Shown here: positions 58,864 through 64,000 of the stretch, piece after piece
Numbering within the stretch: the stretch's first letter is position 1
How the letters are laid out: each line of letters opens with the position of its first letter
Assembly: GCA_964504305.1 (NCBI GenBank)
Contig: CAZDEB010000006.1
Location: 1-64,000, forward strand
Direction of reading: 5' to 3'
From: UBA11606 sp964504305
GTDB lineage: Bacteria > Actinomycetota > Acidimicrobiia > Acidimicrobiales > Aldehydirespiratoraceae
DNA: 64,000 nucleotides
The notes under the pieces: generated by a model
What the model was told of the DNA's origin: nothing
The model's database searches: none
What the model saw: only the letters and a program-made list of their open reading frames with translations
Translations under genes and position numbers: made by a program

Positions 58864-59486
58864 TCGACCCATCGCATCGCCGTCGGACGTCGCTTGGCCA
58901 TCTCTGCCGCGAGCCACGCATCGCTCGCGACGTAGGCTCGTCGCGTTTGGGGATCGAGTGAGTGGATCTGTTCGCGGTCGACGCTGACCAGTGGCAAACC
59001 AACCAGTCGAGCGAGCGGTTTAAGCCCGCAAGATATGTCGAGTGCTCGTCCGACGTCGGCTCGGTACATCTGGTAGGCGTCCAAGTGGGCGTGTGCGCCC
59101 CACCGACCTCGGTAGGCCGACGAATGTCCCGGCAGGGGTTCGTGGTGACCGGCAATAGAGGAGTCGGCGCGTAGCTCGAGGCCGAGCGAAACGCCGGTGG
59201 CGATGCCGCGATCGAACAGGAACGGCAGATCGAAGCCGCCGCCGTTCCAAGTGACAAGAACGCCGGGGGGAGTGTCTCTGAGAGTTTGATCGAGAGCAGC
59301 CAGCATCGCTGATTCGTTGTCGCCATCGAGCACCAACTCCAAGCCGGGGCCAACAACGGCTATCGAGACGACCGCTGCCACACGAGGGTCGAGGCCGTTG
59401 ACCGTGGTGTCGGTCTCGATATCGAGGCCGTAAAAAGGAAGTGCGCTGGTACCGATGTTTTGGAGACTACGCGCCGGGTCTGACAC
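58836..59486 (-). CDS. RNase H-like DEDDy 3'-5' exonuclease
   Basis: 216 residues from GTG 59486. ExoI FYGLDIETDT (Asp, Glu), ExoII VTWNGGGFDLPFL (Asp) and ExoIII YVASDAWLAAE (Tyr and Asp) give a complete DEDDy set, like the exonuclease part of family B polymerases, free-standing here. It starts 4 bp after the stop of the glutaminyl cyclase gene and converges on the nuclease-like gene. It could serve DNA repair, or the neighbouring operon if the two are linked. Confidence 0.85.
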   Translation of the reverse strand: MSDPARSLQNIGTSALPFYGLDIETDTTVNGLDPRVAAVVSIAVVGPGLELVLDGDNESAMLAALDQTLRDTPPGVLVTWNGGGFDLPFLFDRGIATGVSLGLELRADSSIAGHHEPLPGHSSAYRGRWGAHAHLDAYQMYRADVGRALDISCGLKPLARLVGLPLVSVDREQIHSLDPQTRRAYVASDAWLAAEMAKRRPTAMRWVDQFSSLSGS

Positions 59487-59490
59487 CGAG

Positions 59491-60369
59491 CTATTGCTCA
59501 ATGATGCGGGCGACAAAGAACTCGGGCCAGTTTTTGCCGCCGATCAGAACCGTGCCGTCGCCCAGATCGGCAATCCCGTTGAGCACATCGCGACCTGGCT
59601 CGGCGACGTTCACGGTGTTGACAAGGTTCGAGCCGTCGATAACGGCCAGCACTTCGCCGTCCGAGTTGATGACGAGGATGCGATCGTCTTTCCAGACGTT
59701 GGCCAAAACAATGTCGCCAACGCACTCGAGTTCGTTGAGTTGCGATATCGGCGCCCCGTCGAGGGTTACTGTCGCGGTCCTAACAACTTCGAAGGTGCCG
59801 GGGTCTCTCCAGGTGATCTGGTCCGAACCATTGGACATCACAAGTTCGTGGTCGGTCGCGCACAGACCCCAGCCTTCGCCTTGGTAGGCGAATGGTTCAA
59901 GTGATTCGAGGGTCGAGACGTCCCAGCGATAGGCAATGCCGCTTTGCCATGTGAGCTGGATGATCGTGTCGTTCCAGACAGTGAGTCCTTCGGCGAAAAC
60001 CTCCGGCGGCAGCGACACAACGCTGCTCGATGTCCCGCTTTGGGGATCGACTCTACGCAGCGTCGATTGCCCATACAGGCCGGTACTTTCGAGCCAATAA
60101 GTGTCGTGTACTTCGAGTCCTTGGGTAAAGGCGTTGGGGTCGTGAGCGACCCGGCGCACGATTTCCAGTCCCCACCGAGCGCTCGTTTCGGCCGCGAGGT
60201 CCGAAATCGCGACCGGCCACGGATCGACCAGACCACCAGCATCAGTGGTAGCGGTTGTGACTCCGACACCTGGGGCGGGTGATTCTTCGCTGATAGTGGG
60301 GCTACCAGAGCAAGCCGAAGCGAGCAGACCGATCACGCTCAGGGTGGCAAGCAATTGGGGGAGTCGCAC
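59491..60369 (-). CDS. Glutaminyl-peptide cyclotransferase, lipoprotein
   Basis: 292 residues from GTG 60369. A lipobox (LLASAC) predicts a lipid anchor outside the membrane. The rest is a five-bladed propeller of the plant/bacterial glutamine cyclotransferase family: DPNAFTQGLEVHDTYWLESTGLYGQSTLRRVD, FAEGLTVWNDTIIQLTW, QLNELECVGDIVLANVW, VLNGIADLGDG. The enzyme turns N-terminal Gln into pyroglutamate, which protects secreted proteins. The TTG at 60390 is an alternative start. Confidence 0.9.
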   Translation of the reverse strand: MRLPQLLATLSVIGLLASACSGSPTISEESPAPGVGVTTATTDAGGLVDPWPVAISDLAAETSARWGLEIVRRVAHDPNAFTQGLEVHDTYWLESTGLYGQSTLRRVDPQSGTSSSVVSLPPEVFAEGLTVWNDTIIQLTWQSGIAYRWDVSTLESLEPFAYQGEGWGLCATDHELVMSNGSDQITWRDPGTFEVVRTATVTLDGAPISQLNELECVGDIVLANVWKDDRILVINSDGEVLAVIDGSNLVNTVNVAEPGRDVLNGIADLGDGTVLIGGKNWPEFFVARIIEQ

Positions 60370-60533
60370 GAGGGCCAGTGTGGCATCCAATTTCGGCTTG
60401 CCGGGTGCACGCCATGGGTGATGTCCATATGAGCCCGATGGTCCGGTCGAGGTAGGTCCCGCGAACCCAATCGCCGAACCGGCGTGGGTCGTTCGGACCG
60501 AAGTGGGTTGCTACGTTAATCCCGGTCGAAATT

Positions 60534-62186
60534 GTGACCGAAGACCTTTGCATGCATCCAGGCGGATACCGATCAGGTCGACCCCGACAGCTACGAGACG
60601 CCGCCGCCTTATCGCTGATCGTGCCGACCGGATTTGGTGTTTTGGTGACTGCATCGGCGGTGTTGGTGGCCCGAAGTGGGCTCACCGCCCATCACGGCCA
60701 GAGCCGCCTGGTGTTGATCACCGGAATCGTGGTCACGGTGATCTTGTCTCTGGTTGTCGATCTTCAGCGTCGACTGGGCGCGTCGACATACGCAATCCTC
60801 AGTGACCTCGAACGACGGGCTCGTCATGATGAACTAACCGGGCTTCCCGCCCGCGACGAGATCCGTAGTTGCCTGAACGCGGCCTTGGGTGACGCCTACC
60901 GGCGAAATGCCAGTGTTGCCGTGCTCTTTCTCGATCTCGACGGGTTCAAATCAATCAATGACTCGATGGGTCACCGAGCTGGTGATGAACTTTTGCAACA
61001 GTTTGCGTCGCAGCTTCGAGAGGTCGTCAGGGCCAACGACATCGTCGGGCGCTACGGCGGTGACGAATTTGTTGTGGTCTGCGGCGGTCTCGACGGGCCC
61101 GAGGATGGTCGTCATGTTGCATCGAAGATCCGCAAGGCTTTTGCGTCGCCGCTGTCGGTCGGCGATGGCGACGTGCTCGTAACCCCAAGCATCGGGATCG
61201 CGTCGGCGAATCGTGACGAACCGGCACTGTGCGACGAACTCATTGCGCGGGCTGATCAGGCCATGTATCGAGCCAAGCGATCGGGCGGCGGTGTGCGACT
61301 GTACGACGATGTCGAACATCAGGCCGAACTCGATCGCCGAGCGGTGAAGCGGGCGCTGGTGCCGGGCCTGGCCGCGGGCGAGTTTGACGTTCACTACCAA
61401 CCAATCGTCGACCTGTCATCGCACTCGGTTGTCTCGATGGAGGGATTGGTGCGATGGCGACATCCGGTTCATGGTGTTCTTGCTCCAGGGCGATTCCTGG
61501 ACATAGCTCAGGAGACCGGCCTGGGAGCCCGGCTGGGCGAGGTCGTATTGGAAGACGCCACGGCCCAGATCGCATTGTGGAATCGTCTCGGCCACTCGGA
61601 CTTCACGGTGGCTTTGAATCTGGCTGAGCGCCAGTTGGTCGATCCTGGATTCCCTGATCTTGTAGCCGCGGTGCTCGACCGTGCGGGCATCCATGCTGTT
61701 CAGCTTGACCTCGAAGTCAGCGAGGCGCTTTTGGTTCGGCGAGTCGACGACGCCAGTCGGGTACTCCACCGCCTCGCGGCGATGGGATGCCGGATTGTGA
61801 TTGATGACTTCGGAGATTCTCATGGTGCGTTTTCGCGGTTCAGACACCTCGACCTTGTGGAGGTGTTGAAGATCGACCGCAGCGTCATTGCCGATATCGA
61901 AACCGACGATGTGAGCCGTACTGTGGTCGAGGCTTCTGTCGCGATGGCTGACAGCTTGGGACTAACCCTGATCGCTGAGGGAATCGAAACTGCCGAACAA
62001 CGAAACATTGCCTTGGATCTCGGCGTCGAGCGGATGCAAGGGTTCTTGTTCGGGCGTCCCGAAGCGTCTGCGAGCCTCAGCGGTTCGAGCCCGTTCGGCA
62101 AACTGAACCCTTCGCCAACTCAATCCTTGGGGTCGAGCAGACGGTCTTCCAAGTCGTCAAAGCCTCGGGCGCTGATCGACGGCTGA
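60534..62186 (+). CDS. GGDEF-EAL cyclic-di-GMP signalling protein
   Basis: 550 residues from GTG 60534. Two N-terminal membrane helices (SLIVPTGFGVLVTASAVLV, LVLITGIVVTVILSLVV) are followed by GGDEF with an intact RYGGDEFVV and by EAL. The EAL signature reads EGLVRW, but the metal and substrate residues remain: Asn in ALNLAERQL, Glu in LEVSEALL, IDDFG, VLKID and AEGIET. Both activities may be kept. The Ser/Arg-rich tail overlaps the convergent gene by 67 bp. A c-di-GMP switch for the surface or polysaccharide genes is possible. Confidence 0.92.
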   Translation: MTEDLCMHPGGYRSGRPRQLRDAAALSLIVPTGFGVLVTASAVLVARSGLTAHHGQSRLVLITGIVVTVILSLVVDLQRRLGASTYAILSDLERRARHDELTGLPARDEIRSCLNAALGDAYRRNASVAVLFLDLDGFKSINDSMGHRAGDELLQQFASQLREVVRANDIVGRYGGDEFVVVCGGLDGPEDGRHVASKIRKAFASPLSVGDGDVLVTPSIGIASANRDEPALCDELIARADQAMYRAKRSGGGVRLYDDVEHQAELDRRAVKRALVPGLAAGEFDVHYQPIVDLSSHSVVSMEGLVRWRHPVHGVLAPGRFLDIAQETGLGARLGEVVLEDATAQIALWNRLGHSDFTVALNLAERQLVDPGFPDLVAAVLDRAGIHAVQLDLEVSEALLVRRVDDASRVLHRLAAMGCRIVIDDFGDSHGAFSRFRHLDLVEVLKIDRSVIADIETDDVSRTVVEASVAMADSLGLTLIAEGIETAEQRNIALDLGVERMQGFLFGRPEASASLSGSSPFGKLNPSPTQSLGSSRRSSKSSKPRALIDG

Positions 62187-62701
62187 TTAGGGACCACCAC
62201 ATCGCATAGGAACTCGACCATGTTGCGGCTCGATTCGAGTCCGGCTGCGGGCCGGGTGACGAGCTGCTGGAATTTCTCCTTGTCGCCTTCGAGAATGATC
62301 TTTACGGTGTCGAAGTTGAACGGCTCGGCGGTGTCGAGATAGCTCTGGTAGTACGTAACCACCGCCTCGATCTCGATGACCGACTCGGCTACGGCGACTT
62401 CGGCCAGGTCGCTCCAGTAGGACAGGGCGAGCCGGGCGAGTGGCCCCGGGTTTGACCCGGCCGGAATCAGCGAAGCCTCGGCCACGAAGGTGGCGGTGCG
62501 TTCGCACGTGGCCGCTACCGCGATCGCCGGGTCGGTCGTGGTGGTGACCGGCGTCGTGGTGGTGGTCGTGGTTGTTGTTGAGGTTGCCGCCGCGTCCGCC
62601 GTCGAGTCGACGGGCCGGGCCTCGATTTTGTGCCACGAGACGGCGATGGCCGCGGCCACCAACGCAAAGGCCATAAAACCGCGCAGCGCTCCCCAGCTCA
62701 T
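62120..62701 (-). CDS. Membrane-anchored protein with Thr-rich linker, unknown
   Basis: 193 residues. An N-terminal helix (GFMAFALVAAAIAVSW) anchors it; a run of Thr with Pro/Val (about residues 40-57) acts as a spacer, then a helical external domain with two Cys (AATCERT, EFLCDV) that may pair. No known family. The ATGA overlap with the preceding 80-aa gene couples the two. Its last 22 codons overlap the GGDEF-EAL gene tail to tail. Confidence 0.65.
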   Translation of the reverse strand: MSWGALRGFMAFALVAAAIAVSWHKIEARPVDSTADAAATSTTTTTTTTTPVTTTTDPAIAVAATCERTATFVAEASLIPAGSNPGPLARLALSYWSDLAEVAVAESVIEIEAVVTYYQSYLDTAEPFNFDTVKIILEGDKEKFQQLVTRPAAGLESSRNMVEFLCDVVVPNQPSISARGFDDLEDRLLDPKD

Positions 62702-62940
62702 TTGCGTCGGGACCGCTCGAATTTGGCGACCGAGAACGTACCCGCAGCCTTGTCGCGCGACGGGTCGACGGTTGACAGTTCGTAGCCTTCGTCATGCAAG
62801 AGTTGGGCGACCCGGCGGAGCCGTCGCCGGGCTACGCCGGCTCGACGGGCCGGTACCGCGACGTAGAGCGGGTCGTGGCGGTCGTGGATCTCGGGTTCGA
62901 CCGCGTCCATCAATTTGCGTTCCCAGCGAGGCGATCTCAT
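62698..62940 (-). CDS. Small basic protein, 80 aa, unknown
   Basis: From ATG 62940, 80 residues, very basic (RRAGVARRRLRRVAQLLHDEGYEL). The segment DPLYVAVPARRAG then a helix and STVDPSRDKAAGTF reads like a small nucleic-acid-binding or ribosome-associated fold, but that is a guess. It starts 5 bp after the CoA-transferase stop and overlaps the next gene by ATGA, so it belongs to the same transcript. Confidence 0.6.
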   Translation of the reverse strand: MRSPRWERKLMDAVEPEIHDRHDPLYVAVPARRAGVARRRLRRVAQLLHDEGYELSTVDPSRDKAAGTFSVAKFERSRRK

Positions 62941-62944
62941 TGAC

Positions 62945-64000
62945 TCATTGTGCCGCGGGTTCGGCCACAGTTCCGTTCGCCACCAGTCGATCGATATCGG
63001 CACCCAAGCCGAGGTCGGCGAGGATTTCTCGGGTGTGCTCTCCGAGATCTGGTGCGTTGGCCCGCGGCGACCACGGCGTGCCGTTGAAATCGGCGGGCGT
63101 GGCGATCATGTTGATGGATGTATCGCCGTCGGGAACTTCGACCAGCGCCCCCGAAGCGTAGAACTGTGGGTCGGCGAGCAGGTCCTCTGGAGTTTGGACT
63201 GGCGCCCAGAAGAATTCTTCTTCGGTAGCGAATATCTCGGCCCACTCGTCAAGGGTTTTGGCCGCAAATATCGTGTCCAGCTCGGCAATGAGTTCGACCG
63301 CGTTGGCCGCTCGCTCCCGAGGTCCGAGGTAACGCGGATCGTCTAGCCACTCGGGGTGTCCGGCTACTCGAGCGAGCGGTGGCCAGTGCCGAACTCCCTC
63401 GAGTCCAACAATCCAGAACCGTCGATCGTCGGCAGTTTTGTAGTTGTTCATGGCCGGATTGCCCATGGTCGTTCGGTTCCCGACCTGCAGCGTGAGCCCC
63501 CAGCCGAGTAGCACCGAGAGATCGAAGCTGATTGTGTACACCCCCTGGCGAAACAGCGAGGTGGTGACCACTTGGCCTTTGCCGGTTCGTTCTCGGTTGT
63601 AGAGCGCGGCACAAACCATCGCCGCGCCGGTCAGCCCGGCAGAGTGGTCCCCCATGCCGCCGCGCTGAAACGGAGGTGCTTCGCCCGGCGCGGTTAGCAG
63701 GTGGGCAATTCCGGTGCGTGCCCAGAAAGCGGCGATATCAAACGCGGCGCGGTCGGCGTCGTCGCCATCGGTTCCGTAACCGGTGATTGCCGCGTAGATG
63801 AGCTCGGGATGGCGAGCCGTGACGCTTTCGGGGTCGAGGCCGAGTCGTTCGAGTCCGGCGAGGCGAACGTTGGTGACCAACACGTCGGCGTCGGCAATGA
63901 GCGATTCTGCGATGCCTTGGCCGTCGGAGGTTGTCAGGTCGAGAGCGATGCTTCGTTTGGAACGATTGTCCATCTCGAAGATGGGGTTATTGGGCATGTC
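62945..64000 (-). CDS. CaiB/BaiF CoA-transferase, 5' end outside window
   Basis: At least 350 residues; the N-terminal ~50 residues lie past the window edge. SKRSIALDLTTSDGQGIAESLIADADVLVTNVR and LERLGLDPESVTARHPELIYAAITGYG are typical family-III sequence. At the place of the catalytic Asp (usually V-D-V-S) it reads QVVTTSLFRQG, with Thr, so the acyl-anhydride mechanism may be lost or altered. It heads the transcript of the two small genes downstream. Confidence 0.85.
   Translation of the reverse strand, partial: DMPNNPIFEMDNRSKRSIALDLTTSDGQGIAESLIADADVLVTNVRLAGLERLGLDPESVTARHPELIYAAITGYGTDGDDADRAAFDIAAFWARTGIAHLLTAPGEAPPFQRGGMGDHSAGLTGAAMVCAALYNRERTGKGQVVTTSLFRQGVYTISFDLSVLLGWGLTLQVGNRTTMGNPAMNNYKTADDRRFWIVGLEGVRHWPPLARVAGHPEWLDDPRYLGPRERAANAVELIAELDTIFAAKTLDEWAEIFATEEEFFWAPVQTPEDLLADPQFYASGALVEVPDGDTSINMIATPADFNGTPWSPRANAPDLGEHTREILADLGLGADIDRLVANGTVAEPAAQ

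Noticed and set aside
62500..62600. CRISPR or simple-repeat locus at the GT-rich tract
   Set aside because: The tract encodes a Thr-rich linker in a membrane protein; no spaced direct repeats exist. No CRISPR array was seen anywhere in the window.

Overview
The window looks like a scaffold from a high-GC actinobacterium, most likely class Acidimicrobiia. The evidence is: a CarD-type RNA polymerase regulator, a mycothiol-type DinB/maleylpyruvate isomerase protein, many acyl-CoA dehydrogenases and CaiB/BaiF CoA-transferases, cysteine-bearing SLH repeats, and dense operons with 4-bp ATGA/GTGA overlaps. Two runs of exactly 100 N (14320-14419, 25311-25410) show it is a scaffolded draft, probably a metagenome-assembled genome. 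The identical 55-bp sequence on both sides of the first run suggests that gap is false.

Region 1 (1-12.6 kb) is accessory DNA. Two 180-bp repeat units, each ending in the same 43-bp tRNA-3'-end-like tag (1938-1980 and 12533-12575, one mismatch), bracket a 10.6-kb island. The island holds a DDE transposase, a three-gene operon (SCP2-like protein, GNAT, lipoprotein) truncated upstream by a dead IS3 element, a 1351-residue secreted protein (delta-60 repeats, Fn3, trypsin, SLH) and a toxin-antitoxin-like HTH/nucleotidyltransferase pair with a leaderless promoter. No integrase is visible.

Region 2 (12.8-25.3 kb) starts with a redox operon (DUF2892, thioredoxin, ECF sigma fused to a zinc anti-sigma domain) and a rhodanese. 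Then comes a complete mannitol-type PTS locus: MDR dehydrogenase, PfkB kinase, membrane protein, EI, PRD regulator, EIIC, EIIB, EIIA, HPr and an unknown 101-residue protein. Together they could take mannitol to mannitol-1-P, fructose-6-P and fructose-1,6-bisP. A ~60-bp repeat, the 3' end of a YczE-like gene, occurs on both sides.

Region 3 (25.4-38.9 kb) has two sulfotransferases, an ECF sigma/anti-sigma pair, a secreted membrane-anchored protein and a polysaccharide export locus (tandem GT4, GT2, WecG-STAS, Wzz-like, Wzx-like, degenerate CpsD-like ATPase, 45-aa membrane peptide, Wzy/ligase-like).

Region 4 (38.9-54 kb) has a K+ channel/TauE/SnoaL/MFS operon, a tandem CoA-transferase, tRNA-Pro, three acyl-CoA dehydrogenases, ArsI behind a clear dyad operator, a TetR regulator, thiolase, SDR and CarD. 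It reads as acyl-CoA (fatty acid or steroid-like) catabolism plus housekeeping.

Region 5 (54-64 kb) contains the best candidate for an undescribed system: a three-gene, start-stop-overlapping operon at 55995-58863. It encodes a beta-class DNA methyltransferase with a nuclease-like C-terminal domain, a 114-aa unknown protein and a 337-aa putative nuclease, and it converges on a DEDDy exonuclease gene. A glutaminyl cyclase lipoprotein, a GGDEF-EAL protein, two small unknown proteins and a truncated CoA-transferase follow. All function calls rest on motif reading; no searches were run.
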